Positions 7,953 through 16,219 of a stretch of DNA of 40,784 nucleotides are shown in pieces. Positions within the stretch are counted from its first letter, which is position 1, and each line of letters opens with the position of its first letter. The stretch comes from Caldilineaceae bacterium (GTDB lineage: Bacteria > Chloroflexota > Anaerolineae > Caldilineales > Caldilineaceae), in contig JAJDZJ010000072.1 in NCBI GenBank assembly GCA_022824685.1, positions 1 through 40,784 of the forward strand. Reading direction: 5' to 3'. The notes beneath the pieces were generated by a model. It was not told the origin of the DNA. It did not search any database and saw only the letters and a list, made by a program, of their open reading frames with translations. Made by a program: the position numbers and the translations under genes.

Positions 7953-9814
7953 ACCGGTCTCCCCGAGTCGGCGCGAACCTGCCCGAAATGTGGCGCCGCG
8001 CCGCCAGCGCTGCACGCGGCCTGCCGGATGCTTTGCTCACTTGGCGGCGCGGCCTGACCCTCGTCATCACCGCCGCGCCGCTGATTTTTGCCCTCTACTT
8101 TGCCGTTGTGATCCTCCTCAGCCTCATTCCCGTGCTTCAAGTCTGGATCCTGCGACTCGTGGTCGATGGTCTGGCCGTCACCGCTGGCGCCGCCGCCGAG
8201 AGCGCGCCCGCAGTGCTGGCGCTTGCCTTTCTCTACGCCCTGACCTATGTCATCCCCGCCGGCATCGAGCCCATCCAGCAGACACTGAATGTCTGGCTGG
8301 AAGACCGCGCGGTGGCCGAAATGGACCGGCGCCTCATGGACGCCGGCAACCGGCTCTCAGACCTTGTGCGAATTGAGCGCCCCGCCTTCCAGGATCAGTT
8401 GCGCCTGGTTCAGGATGCTGTCTTCTTTCTGCCCCGGCTAACCGCCTATCTGCAGCTTGGTCTTGGCGCCGCCCTCACCCTTGCTGGCATGCTCCTTCTG
8501 CTGGCCCGCCTTCACCCACTCTTGCCTCTGCTTCTGGCCGCGCTCAGCGTGCCGCACCTCTTCGCAGAGAAGCGCCTGCAGGAGTCCAGGTACCAGGCCA
8601 TGATCGACCGCTCCCGCGCCGCGCGCGAAATGAACTACTGCGCGCGCGTCACGACTGAGCCGGCCGCCGCCAAAGAGATTCGTGTCTTCAACCTGGGAGA
8701 TTTCTTCCTCCGCCGCTTTCGCTCACGGTTCCACACAGCCTTTGCCGAAATGAGTCGCATCCGCCTGTCGCATCTGCGCATCTCCGCAGCTTTCACCGCC
8801 CTCCATGCGCTGGCCCTCGCAGGCGGCTTCTGGTACGTGGCCGTCCAGGCCGGCGCCGGTCTTCTCACTTTGGGCGATATCGCGCTCTACTTCAGCGCGG
8901 TGATTCAAACCCAAAGCCGCCTCCAGAACCTGGTCTTCTGGTTTGGCTTCCAATATGAGATTCTTCTGCGCCTGCGCGGGTTCTTCTCCTTCCTGGACCA
9001 GGCAAAACCGTCCGTCGCGCTGCCGCCTCCCGACCAGGGCAGACAGGCCCCCGCTGCCCTGGTACATGGCATCGAGCTGCGGGGCCTCCACTTCAACTAC
9101 CCCGAAAGCGCCCTGCCCGTACTGGAAGACGCAAACGCGAGGCTTCCAGGTGGCTTGGTCACGGCGCTGGTAGGGGCGAACGGCGCCGGCAAGAGCACAC
9201 TCGTCAAACTACTGACCCGGATGTACGACCCCATCGACGGCCAAATCCTCCTCGACTCCGTCCCGCTTGCTCAATATGACCTGCATTCGCTGCGGAGCCG
9301 GATCGCCGTCCTCTATCAGGACTTTGCCCGCCTGGCGCTTACCTTGCAGGAAAATATCGACCTGGGAGCCTTGGAGCAAAACAGGTCCGCTGTGAAAATG
9401 GAACATGCCGCGCGCTGGGCCGGCGCCGACGAGGTGGCTGCCGCGCTCCCCAATGGCTACCATACGCCGCTAACCCGGCGCTTTCAGGGCGGCGTAGACC
9501 TGTCAGGCGGGGAATGGCAGAAGGTCGCCCTGGCCCGCGCCTTCGTGCGCGATGCCGCGCTTGTAATCCTCGACGAACCCACCGCAGCCCTTGACGCCGA
9601 CGCGGAGTTCCGCCTCTTCGAACGATTCCGCCAGCTCGTCGCCGGCAAGACAGCCCTCATAATCAGCCACCGCTTCTCCACCGTCCGCATGGCCGACCAT
9701 ATCCTGGTCCTCGAAGGAGGCCGCATAACCGAGGCCGGCAGCCACGCCGAACTAATCGCCAAGCGCGGCCGCTACGCCGAACTGTTCGAAATGCAAGCCG
9801 GCCGCTACAGATAG
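7949..9814 (+). CDS. ABC exporter half-transporter 2 (membrane + ATPase)
   Basis: A 621-residue partner of the preceding gene with the same architecture: exporter-type transmembrane domain (about 30-350), then an ATPase domain. Walker A GANGAGKS is at 409-416, a canonical signature LSGGEWQ at 518-524, then Walker B LVILDEP and H-loop IISHRFST. The GTG start overlaps the stop of the first gene as GTGA, typical of translational coupling and of heterodimeric exporters. This overlap is also the best evidence for where the first gene should end. The pair probably exports a lipid, peptide or drug-like molecule, but nothing nearby (peptidase, precursor peptide, regulator) indicates which. ATG codons further in would cut into the membrane domain, so the GTG start is preferred. 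Confidence 0.93.
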   Translation: MNRSPRVGANLPEMWRRAASAARGLPDALLTWRRGLTLVITAAPLIFALYFAVVILLSLIPVLQVWILRLVVDGLAVTAGAAAESAPAVLALAFLYALTYVIPAGIEPIQQTLNVWLEDRAVAEMDRRLMDAGNRLSDLVRIERPAFQDQLRLVQDAVFFLPRLTAYLQLGLGAALTLAGMLLLLARLHPLLPLLLAALSVPHLFAEKRLQESRYQAMIDRSRAAREMNYCARVTTEPAAAKEIRVFNLGDFFLRRFRSRFHTAFAEMSRIRLSHLRISAAFTALHALALAGGFWYVAVQAGAGLLTLGDIALYFSAVIQTQSRLQNLVFWFGFQYEILLRLRGFFSFLDQAKPSVALPPPDQGRQAPAALVHGIELRGLHFNYPESALPVLEDANARLPGGLVTALVGANGAGKSTLVKLLTRMYDPIDGQILLDSVPLAQYDLHSLRSRIAVLYQDFARLALTLQENIDLGALEQNRSAVKMEHAARWAGADEVAAALPNGYHTPLTRRFQGGVDLSGGEWQKVALARAFVRDAALVILDEPTAALDADAEFRLFERFRQLVAGKTALIISHRFSTVRMADHILVLEGGRITEAGSHAELIAKRGRYAELFEMQAGRYR

Positions 9815-9857
9815 ACACCACCCCGTCGCTCCCCGGCGCACCCCCGCCCTAGGCGCC

Positions 9858-9925
9858 TACTGACCACTGACCACTGACCACTGACCACTGACCACTGCCT
9901 ACCGACTCCTGACCACTGCACTTCC
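9858..9925. repeat. CTGACCA heptamer tandem repeat
   Basis: About six CTGACCA units, one degenerate CTGCCTA/CCGACTC stretch, then CTGACCACTGCACTTCCCC. It is the same element as at 2795 and 13486, with a one-base change in the terminal CTGCAGTTCCCC motif. It separates the ABC exporter from the toxin-antitoxin promoter. Confidence 0.85.
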
Positions 9926-9935
9926 CCAACTGCAT

Positions 9936-9984
9936 TTGGAACGAGCCGCCCGAAAGGCGATAATGTCACCTAGTAAAGGTGACA
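9936..9984 (+). promoter_or_regulatory. Promoter with overlapping palindrome for the MNT/HEPN pair
   Basis: TTGGAA (9936-9941), a 17-base spacer, then GATAAT (9959-9964) form a good sigma70-type promoter. A perfect inverted repeat, TGTCACCT and AGGTGACA around a 5-base centre (9964-9984), begins at the last base of the -10 and covers the expected start near 9971. This is where a toxin-antitoxin autorepressor would bind. The assignment to this pair is by position. Confidence 0.6.
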
Positions 9985-10096
9985 CTGCGGTTCGCTCTGG
10001 AGACCCCTCAGGACGACCGAAAGACGCTTCGTGTATCTTTCTCGCGCCTGCAGCGATCGGGCCACTGTAGCCGCCCTACAACCTGGTTCCAGGCAA

Positions 10097-10450
10097 ATGC
10101 CCTTTGATACCCATCTGCTGGATAAAGCGATCGCACGGCGTTCCCTTCTCATGGAAGAAGAGCGGAAGCGCCTCTTCGCGCTGACAATCGCCCTTATCGA
10201 TAAGCACAGCCGCAAATTCGGCATTCGTTCCGCCTTCATCTTCGGTTCCGTGGCGCGACCCCGCCGCTTCCACCAGCGCTCCGACATCGACATCGCCATC
10301 GAAACCAGCCGCCCGGAGCTGCTGGCTGAAGCGATCGGACAGTTCTCGTCACAGCTGGAAAGGGATATCGATATCGTCGACCTTGCCGCCGTTCCATTTG
10401 CTGACCGCATCCGTCGGGAGGGTGTGCCGTGGACGCCAAAGATCTCCTGA
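10097..10450 (+). CDS. MNT-type minimal nucleotidyltransferase, probable antitoxin (MntA-like)
   Basis: A 117-residue protein with the minimal nucleotidyltransferase signature: G50-S51 in FIFGSVARP, an 11-residue gap, D63 and D65 in SDIDIAI, and a third acidic position in ERDIDIVDL (about 90-95). In characterised MntA-HepT pairs this enzyme adds AMP to a tyrosine of the HEPN toxin and so silences it. The frame is open from a start at 10031, but the leader there looks non-coding, and MPFDTHLLDK at 10097 gives the usual length. A small CCTGG/CCAGG hairpin precedes the ATG. The gene overlaps the HEPN gene by 22 bases, which implies coupled translation with the antitoxin first. Confidence 0.85.
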   Translation: MPFDTHLLDKAIARRSLLMEEERKRLFALTIALIDKHSRKFGIRSAFIFGSVARPRRFHQRSDIDIAIETSRPELLAEAIGQFSSQLERDIDIVDLAAVPFADRIRREGVPWTPKIS

Positions 10451-10944
10451 TCCTCGAGTCAGATTTCGCAGCGCAGCTCGCCCATATCGACGATGTCTTT
10501 CTCAAGCTGGAAGAACGAGCGAGCGGCTTCAATGCTGATGACGCGCTCGAAATGCAAGCGGAGAGCATCGCCTTCCAGATCCATAACGCCTGCAATGCCA
10601 TCGAAAAACTCTTTCGCCTCATCGCGGCCCACTTCGAAAATCAGATCAGTGATGAGTCACGCTGGCAGATCGCTCCATTAAAGCGCATGACCCAATCCAT
10701 ACCTGGCGTACGCCCGGCCCTCTTGACCAAAGAGACGTTTCATCTTCTCGACGCTCTGCGAGGATTTCGTCACCTCTTTCGTCATTCCTATTCGGCCGGC
10801 GTCGAGCCCCTTCTGCTTCAGGCCAACCTGCAGAAGGCGCGCCAGGTCCACAATCTGCTGCATCGAGACATATCGGCATTCCTGGACCAGCTGAGGCCCA
10901 TAGAACAAAAGCAGAGGAGCCAATGTTTAGAGGCAAAAATTTAA
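10429..10944 (+). CDS. HEPN-domain protein, probable HepT-like RNase toxin
   Basis: A 171-residue, mainly helical protein. Residues 114-121 read RHLFRHSY, an exact RX4HXY motif (R114, H119, Y121), the active site of HEPN RNases of the HepT group and the tyrosine target of AMP transfer by MntA. It starts at GTG 10429 inside the MNT gene. The combination, order and overlap make a MntA-HepT type VII toxin-antitoxin the most likely reading. Without a test it could instead be a non-toxic HEPN/MNT pair. The C-terminal ~15 residues are polar and probably disordered. The next gene, purB, begins 52 bases on and is not obviously part of the module. Confidence 0.85.
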   Translation: MDAKDLLILESDFAAQLAHIDDVFLKLEERASGFNADDALEMQAESIAFQIHNACNAIEKLFRLIAAHFENQISDESRWQIAPLKRMTQSIPGVRPALLTKETFHLLDALRGFRHLFRHSYSAGVEPLLLQANLQKARQVHNLLHRDISAFLDQLRPIEQKQRSQCLEAKI

Positions 10945-10996
10945 AGTCAAACACCTGCGCATCTCTCCTCTCCCCTCTCTCCTGGTGTTTCTCCCC

Positions 10997-12397
10997 ATGA
11001 CCACCTTCACGCACGAAACCTACCTCTCCCCCCTGACCTGGCGCTACGGCAGCGACCTCATGCGCAAACTCTGGAGCGAAACCGAAAAGCGCAGGCTCAT
11101 GCGCCGCGTCTGGGTCGCCCTCGCCGAAGCCCAGTACGAAGCCGGACTCGTCACCGCCGTACAGGTCGCCGACCTGCGCGCCCGCCAGGATCACATCGAC
11201 ATCCAGCGCGCCCAGCAGATCGAAGAAGAAATCCGCCACGACCTCATGGCCGAAATCCGTACCTACGCCGAACAGTGCCCCGTCGGCGGCCCCATTATCC
11301 ATCTCGGCGCCACCTCTATGGATGTCCTCGACAACGTAGACGCGCTCCGCCTCCGTTCCGCCCTCGACCTGGTCATCGAACGACTCAAACGCTCCCTCGC
11401 CGCTCTCGCCGGACGCATCGCCGCCGCAGCCGATACCCCCGCCATCGCCTTTACCCATATCCAGCCCGCTGAACCCACCACCGTCGGCTACCGCTTCGCC
11501 CAACACGGCCAGGACCTCCTCGCCGACCTCGACGAGCTCCAGCGCGTCCGCAACAACATCCGCGGCAAAGGGATGAAGGGCGCCGTCGGCACCAGCGCCA
11601 GCTACGACCAGCTTCTTTCCGACAGCGATTTCACGCCCCGCCAACTCGAAGAACGCGTCATGCACAAGCTGGACCTCCCCGCCTTCGAAGCAGCCACCCA
11701 AACCTACCCCCGCAAACAGGACTGGCTCGTCGTCAACGCCCTCGCCGGCCTCTGCGCCAGCCTCCACAAATTCGCCTTCGACCTCCGCATCCTCCAATCT
11801 CCCCCCTTCGGCGAGTGGAGCGAACCCTTCGGCGAACGCCAGGTCGGCTCCAGCGCCATGCCCTTCAAGCGCAACCCCATCGCCGCCGAAAACATCGACA
11901 GCCTCACCCGCCAGGTCGCCGCCCTCCCCCGCATCGCCTGGGACAACAGCGCCCTCAACCTCCTCGAACGCACACTCGACGACTCCGCCAACCGGCGCAT
12001 CTACCTGCCCGAAGCCTTCCTCCTCACAGACGAGGTCCTCACCCGCTGCCAGCGCCTCTTCGAAGGCGTCACCGTCTGGCCAGGCCCCACCGCCCGCAAC
12101 CTGCGCGACTACGGCGTCTTCGCAGCCACCGAACGCCTCCTCATGGAGGCTGTCAAAGCCGGCGGCGACCGCCAGCGCCTCCACGAACTGATCCGCGAAC
12201 AAAGCCTGGTCGCTTGGAAGGCCCTGCAGGAAGGAAAGCCCAATCCCCTCATCGACAATCTGCTCGCCGACCCGCGTATCACCAACCTTCTGCCCCCGCG
12301 CCGCGTCCACAATCTCCTCCAAGCCTCAGCCTACGTCGGCGACGCCCCCCTCCGCGCCCGCAACATTGCCAGGGCCATCCGCGCAAGAACCGGCTGA
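10997..12397 (+). CDS. purB: Adenylosuccinate lyase family protein
   Basis: A 466-residue member of the fumarase/aspartase superfamily. PurB splits adenylosuccinate to AMP and fumarate and also acts on SAICAR in IMP synthesis. The superfamily signature GSSAMPFKRNP is at about 284-294, the catalytic His region FTHIQPAEPTT near 154, and the first conserved region HLGATSMDVLDN near 102. A GTG at 10985 is in frame, but ATG 10997 gives the standard N-terminus. No clear ribosome site is visible. The methyltransferase gene begins one base after the stop, so the two are likely cotranscribed. With guaB and purA 5 kb upstream, three enzymes on either side of IMP lie in one neighbourhood. Confidence 0.93.
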   Translation: MTTFTHETYLSPLTWRYGSDLMRKLWSETEKRRLMRRVWVALAEAQYEAGLVTAVQVADLRARQDHIDIQRAQQIEEEIRHDLMAEIRTYAEQCPVGGPIIHLGATSMDVLDNVDALRLRSALDLVIERLKRSLAALAGRIAAAADTPAIAFTHIQPAEPTTVGYRFAQHGQDLLADLDELQRVRNNIRGKGMKGAVGTSASYDQLLSDSDFTPRQLEERVMHKLDLPAFEAATQTYPRKQDWLVVNALAGLCASLHKFAFDLRILQSPPFGEWSEPFGERQVGSSAMPFKRNPIAAENIDSLTRQVAALPRIAWDNSALNLLERTLDDSANRRIYLPEAFLLTDEVLTRCQRLFEGVTVWPGPTARNLRDYGVFAATERLLMEAVKAGGDRQRLHELIREQSLVAWKALQEGKPNPLIDNLLADPRITNLLPPRRVHNLLQASAYVGDAPLRARNIARAIRARTG

Positions 12398-12398
12398 T

Positions 12399-13469
12399 AT
12401 GCCCCAACTCATCCTGACCGCCGACCCCGCGTTCTCCCACCTCGCCCTCGAAGAGTTCCGCCGCGACAGCCGCAACGGCCTGCCCCTGGCCGAGCTCGCG
12501 CCCGGCGTCTCACTCGCCGACTGTGACGAAGGATTCTGGGGCCTGGCCGAAACCTGGATCGACGAGCCCCCCGTCTTTACGCGCCACATCTGCCCCGTCG
12601 ACCTGACAACCCCCCTCATCGCCACGCCCAGAGACCTCTCGCGCCTCAGCGATGCCGTCGTAGTCGAGTACGCCGCCCTCCTCGACCCCGAAGTCAGCTT
12701 CTCCGTCCAGAGCCGGATCCTCCTCGACCTCCCCTACAAGCCCTTCGACGTCAACCGCTCCGTCGCCGCCTCCCTGACCAGCGCCGCCAGCGCCCCGCTC
12801 GACGTGCGCCAGCCCTTCCAGATCCTCTCCATCGTTTGCGCGCCCGCCCAGCCCCCGCCGACATCAAAAAAGCCAGCCGCCGCAAACCACCGGCAACTGG
12901 CCTTCATCGGCCTCTCACTTGCCTCCCACAACATCTCAGACTGGGCCGGCGGCGTCCGCCGCTTCCGTCGCGAAAAAGAACAAATCAGCCGTGCCGAGTT
13001 CAAAATGCTCGAAGCCCTCGAAGCCTTTCGCATCGAACTGCCCGCCGGCGGCGTCGCCCTCGACCTCGGAGCCGCGCCGGGCGGATGGACGCGCGTCCTC
13101 CGTCAAAAAGGGCAATTCGTGACCGCAGTCGACCCCGCCGCCCTCCATCCACGCCTTGACAACGACCGCGGCGTCCGCCACAAACGCATGACCGCCGCAG
13201 AATACCTGCGCGAAGGGCCCGATTCCTTCGACCTCCTCGTAAACGACATGCGCATGAGCGCCCAGGACTCCGCCCGCCTCATGAACGCCTTCGCCGACTA
13301 CCTCTATCCCCACGCCGAAGCCGTCATGACCCTCAAACTGGGCAAAACCGCCCGCCCACTCGCCCGCGCCCGCGCCATCCTCCGCCAGCGCTACACCATC
13401 CTTCACATGCGCCAGCTCTTCCACAACCGCAACGAAGTCACCATCCACCTCCAGCTCAAACCATCCTGA
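12399..13469 (+). CDS. RlmM/FtsJ-like SAM-dependent rRNA 2'-O-methyltransferase
   Basis: A 356-residue methyltransferase. The SAM-binding motif LDLGAAPGGW is at about 221-230, followed by TAVDPAAL, the catalytic Asp region LLVNDMRM, the Lys in MTLKLGK and the Glu in RNEVTIHL, consistent with the K-D-K-E tetrad of the FtsJ family. The ~200-residue N-terminal part before the Rossmann fold is like RlmM, which methylates 23S rRNA C2498 in E. coli. Orthology to RlmM is inferred; a different rRNA target is possible. The frame extends back to 12366 inside purB, but ATG 12399, one base after the purB stop, gives the natural start. Confidence 0.82.
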   Translation: MPQLILTADPAFSHLALEEFRRDSRNGLPLAELAPGVSLADCDEGFWGLAETWIDEPPVFTRHICPVDLTTPLIATPRDLSRLSDAVVVEYAALLDPEVSFSVQSRILLDLPYKPFDVNRSVAASLTSAASAPLDVRQPFQILSIVCAPAQPPPTSKKPAAANHRQLAFIGLSLASHNISDWAGGVRRFRREKEQISRAEFKMLEALEAFRIELPAGGVALDLGAAPGGWTRVLRQKGQFVTAVDPAALHPRLDNDRGVRHKRMTAAEYLREGPDSFDLLVNDMRMSAQDSARLMNAFADYLYPHAEAVMTLKLGKTARPLARARAILRQRYTILHMRQLFHNRNEVTIHLQLKPS

Positions 13470-13485
13470 CCCCCCGCAGCTCTCA

Positions 13486-13537
13486 CCACTGACCACTGAC
13501 CACTGACCACTGCCTACTGCCTACTGCCTACTGCAGT
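13486..13537. repeat. CTGACCA / CTGCCTA heptamer tandem repeat
   Basis: About four CTGACCA units pass into three CTGCCTA units and end in CTGCAGTGCC. It overlaps the last bases of the leftward gene at 13528, so the stop region of that gene sits in the repeat edge. Confidence 0.85.
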
Positions 13538-14148
13538 GCCGGCAATCCGTACAAATACCAGTACGCCTCGCGCGGGTAGACGTGCGCCACCGCCGCCTCC
13601 CACACGAACTCGCCGCCCGTCATCATCCCCTGCAACCGCTGGTCAACCGCAGCCACCTGCGTCGCCAGCGCGCCCGCATTCTCCGCCTCCAGCGCCTTGG
13701 CGATCTCCGCGATCCGCTGCCGGTTGCGTATCTCAAACGGATACTGCACGCGGCACTCCCGCCGGTTCTCGCTGCAATCATCCAGAAACCAGTTCAAACT
13801 GTTCAGCCGCGCCCGCGCCTCGCGCAGCAGCAGCGCCTGGTAGTGCGAAGGAAGCCGCGCCGTCGCCTTCTCAATCGCCCCCCTGGCCTCAGCAACCCTC
13901 TGCGCCTGCTCCCGCGACAGCAGCTCCGATTGCGCCGCCAGCTTATGCAGCCGCGCCAGCACATCTCCCCCGCTGCTCTGCACCTGACGCGCCGCCGCCC
14001 CCCTTCTGTCCCCCGGCGTCGGAACCACAACAGTCCGGTATACCTGGCCTCCCAGAATATAACTCTCAAACTGCTCAGCCATCGCCTCCACCACCGCCAG
14101 ATCCGTCTCCGGCGCCGCCGCAATCACCGTACTCAACTTGCTCGCCAT
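13528..14148 (-). CDS. Conserved-looking protein of unknown function
   Basis: A 206-residue soluble protein that I do not recognise. It has no signal peptide or membrane segment. It is rich in Ala and Glu and appears largely helical, with a probable coiled stretch around residues 70-115 (LLSREQAQRVAEARGAIEKA). There is a Cys pair in DDCSENRRECRVQYPF (about 135-150) and an aromatic C-terminus (REAYWYLYGLPALQ). A purine-rich GGAGG-type ribosome site precedes the ATG at 14148, and base composition and codon use match neighbouring genes, so I believe it is real. It is convergent with the methyltransferase gene and in the same direction as dtd, 361 bases away. No function is proposed. Confidence 0.65.
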   Translation of the reverse strand: MASKLSTVIAAAPETDLAVVEAMAEQFESYILGGQVYRTVVVPTPGDRRGAAARQVQSSGGDVLARLHKLAAQSELLSREQAQRVAEARGAIEKATARLPSHYQALLLREARARLNSLNWFLDDCSENRRECRVQYPFEIRNRQRIAEIAKALEAENAGALATQVAAVDQRLQGMMTGGEFVWEAAVAHVYPREAYWYLYGLPALQ

Positions 14149-14509
14149 CCTTTCGCCTCCCTCTCCTCCTCAAAGTCTCCAGCGAACACTCACCATTCCC
14201 CCCACCGCCTGCAGTTCCCCTCGCCCCACGCCCCTATCCCCTGCTCTTCTGGGGCCTCCCCCAACCCCCACCCTATTGCCAGGTAGCCTTGCCATGTGTC
14301 GGCTGCCCCTCCGCGCCCCGCCCTCCTCGCGTCCCGTCTCCGTCCCCATCCAGCCGCACGCCGCCAGCCGCCCATTCCCGAATCCACGGGGCGGGGCAGT
14401 GCCAGGACCCGGTGGCCTTGCCACAGTCGCCGCGTCCAGACGCACGCCGCTGGGCCGGACCACACGCCCGCCCCTGACTCCTGCAGTTCCGATAACTGGC
14501 CACTGGCCA
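14149..14509. other. Gene-free gap with dispersed repeat copy
   Basis: No credible gene. It contains a G+C-rich element (about 14245-14425) that reappears at 39904-40080, and a short degenerate heptamer block (CTGGCCACTGGCCACTAACCACTG, broken here as units of seven) at about 14490-14520 next to a CTGCAGTTCC motif. Confidence 0.6.
14245..14425. repeat. ~180-base dispersed repeat, copy 1
   Basis: It shares a block beginning CCTCCCCCAACCCCC, then GCCTTGCCAT, TGTCGGC and CGCGCCCCGCC, and finally GGGCGGGGCAGTGC with a CCTTGCCAC tail, with 39904-40080, in the same order and orientation. Similarity is patchy but collinear. It is not coding and no terminal inverted repeats are seen. Confidence 0.6.
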
Positions 14510-14962
14510 CTAACCACTGCCCTCCTCCGTTTCCAACCAGATCGTCACCGGCCCGTCATTCACCAGCGCAACCTCCATATGCGCCTGAAAAACGCCCCGC
14601 TCCACCGTGGCGCCCTCCCCTTCCAGCAACGTGCAGAACCGGTCATAGAGCGCCTGGGCCTGCTCCGGCCGCGCCGCCCGCGAAAAACTCGGCCTCCGCC
14701 CCTTGCGCGCATCACCGTACAGCGTAAACTGGCTCACAGCCAGCGCCGCGCCCCCAACATCCGCCAGCCCCAGGTTCATCTTGCCGGCGCCGTCCTCAAA
14801 CAACCGCAACCCGGCAATCTTTCGCGCCAGCCACGCCGCCTCCGCCTCGCCATCCCCTTCCCCTACCCCCAGCAGCACCAGGAACCCTATCCCGATCCGG
14901 GAAACCTCCTCGCCGCCCACCTTCACGCTTGCCCGCTTGACCCGCTGCACTAAAGCGCGCAT
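14510..14962 (-). CDS. dtd: D-aminoacyl-tRNA deacylase
   Basis: A 150-residue cytosolic homodimeric enzyme that removes D-amino acids (and glycine) mischarged on tRNA, a translation quality-control step. Family marks include the N-terminal [13 protein letters not shown], the SQFTLYG motif with its catalytic-region residues, the PSFSRAA stretch, and NDGPVTIWL near the C-terminus carrying the Gly-cisPro element. The open frame runs back to 15487 through the divergent gene. The ATG at 14962 with a strong AAGGAGG ribosome site just upstream fixes the start. It is divergent from the radical-SAM gene; 51 bases separate the two starts and contain the CGAAC-N4-GTTCG palindrome, so both could respond to the same regulator. 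Confidence 0.95.
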   Translation of the reverse strand: MRALVQRVKRASVKVGGEEVSRIGIGFLVLLGVGEGDGEAEAAWLARKIAGLRLFEDGAGKMNLGLADVGGAALAVSQFTLYGDARKGRRPSFSRAARPEQAQALYDRFCTLLEGEGATVERGVFQAHMEVALVNDGPVTIWLETEEGSG

Positions 14963-14978
14963 TCCGCCTCCTTCAGCC

Positions 14979-15007
14979 TTGACAAATCGAACATTAGTTC
15001 GTATGCT
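14979..15007 (+). promoter_or_regulatory. Promoter with LexA-like operator in the spacer; predicted leaderless start
   Basis: TTGACA (14979-14984), a 17-base spacer and TATGCT (15002-15007) form a strong sigma70-type promoter. The spacer contains CGAACATTAGTTCG (14988-15001), a perfect CGAAC-N4-GTTCG palindrome of the type bound by Gram-positive LexA. Transcription would start at about 15014, which is the A of the radical-SAM ATG, so the mRNA would have no leader. Confidence 0.7.
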
Positions 15008-15013
15008 GTGCCT

Positions 15014-16219
15014 ATGAACTTCAAAATCCAACTCGAACCCATGGCAAAACTCGCCCGCATCGGCGAAATCAACGGCTACGAAGCCGCCGGCGACTCGCCC
15101 CACGCCGAGGCCACCCGCCCAGGCTGCTTCACGCCCGCGCAAGCCAAACCCACCCGCCGCGAACGAAACGCCGCCTCCCTCCGCCGCTCCATCATGAAAG
15201 TGATGACCCCCCGCGGCCCCAAGCCGGTCCTGCGCACCATGATGACCACCGCCTGCGAGCGCAACTGCTTCTACTGCCCCTTCCGCGCCGGCCGCAGCAG
15301 CGCAGAGCGCCTCACACTCCAACCCGATGAAATGGCCGACGGCTTCCTCCGCATGCGCAAAGCAGGCCTTGTCGACGGCCTCTTCCTCTCCTCCGGCATC
15401 ATCAGCGGCGGCGTCAAAGCCCAGGACGAAATTATCGACACAGCCGAGATTCTGCGCAAAAAACGGAACTACCCCGGTTACATCCACCTCAAAATCATGC
15501 CCGGCTCAGACTATGAACAGGTCCGCAGAACCATGCAGCTCGCTGACCGTGTCTCCATCAACCTCGAGGGCGCCACCCCGGGCCGCCTCGCCAGCCTCGC
15601 CCCCCAAAAAGAGTTCTGGGACGACCTCATGCAGCGCCTCCTCTGGACCGAACAGATCCGTAGCCGCGAACGTGTGCGCGCCTCATCCGTCACCCAGTTC
15701 GTCGTCGGCGCAGTCGGCGACACCGACCTGGAAATCGTCTCCCTCAGCGAGAAGCTCTACCGCCAGGCCCGCCTCAGCCGCGTCTACTACTCCTCCTTCT
15801 ACCCCGTGCCAGACACTCCCTTCGACAACCTTCCTCCCGCCTCCCTCAAACGACAGCACCGCCTCTACCAGGCCAGCTTCCTCCTGCGCGACTACAACTG
15901 GGACACCGAGGACATCGGCTTCGGAGCCGACCACAACCTCCGCCTCGACGTAGACCCCAAACAGGCCTGGGCCGACATCCACCTGCGCGCCGCGCCCATC
16001 GAGCTCAACCGCGCCGACCGCCCGACCCTGCTGCGCATCCCCGGCATCGGCCCCAAAAGCGCCGACCGCATCCTCCGCGCCCGCCGTCAAGGCGCCCTCA
16101 CCGACCTCCAACACCTGCGCGCCCTCGGCATCCCCTCACCCCAAAAGGCCGCCCCCTACGTCCTCCTCAACGGCCGCCAGCCAGCCCGCCAGCTGCCCCT
16201 CTTCCCAGCGCCCAGCTAG
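15014..16219 (+). CDS. Radical-SAM putative DNA modification/repair protein with helix-hairpin-helix C-terminus
   Basis: A 401-residue radical-SAM enzyme. The cluster motif CERNCFYC places the 4Fe-4S ligands at C81, C85 and C88, and a TIM-barrel-like core follows ([29 protein letters not shown]). The last ~70 residues contain a helix-hairpin-helix DNA-binding motif, [16 protein letters not shown]. The layout matches the radical-SAM family usually annotated as a putative DNA modification/repair protein and often encoded beside a uracil-DNA-glycosylase-like protein. No such partner is seen here. Start: ATG 15014 fits the promoter as a leaderless message; GTG 15008 and ATG 15041 are alternatives. 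The substrate is unknown. The promoter palindrome suggests DNA-damage induction. Confidence 0.85.
   Translation: MNFKIQLEPMAKLARIGEINGYEAAGDSPHAEATRPGCFTPAQAKPTRRERNAASLRRSIMKVMTPRGPKPVLRTMMTTACERNCFYCPFRAGRSSAERLTLQPDEMADGFLRMRKAGLVDGLFLSSGIISGGVKAQDEIIDTAEILRKKRNYPGYIHLKIMPGSDYEQVRRTMQLADRVSINLEGATPGRLASLAPQKEFWDDLMQRLLWTEQIRSRERVRASSVTQFVVGAVGDTDLEIVSLSEKLYRQARLSRVYYSSFYPVPDTPFDNLPPASLKRQHRLYQASFLLRDYNWDTEDIGFGADHNLRLDVDPKQAWADIHLRAAPIELNRADRPTLLRIPGIGPKSADRILRARRQGALTDLQHLRALGIPSPQKAAPYVLLNGRQPARQLPLFPAPS

Noticed and set aside
7949..8376. Long gene overlap of more than 400 bases between the two ABC genes
   Set aside because: It exists only because of the frameshift near 7870; the true overlap is the 4-base GTGA.
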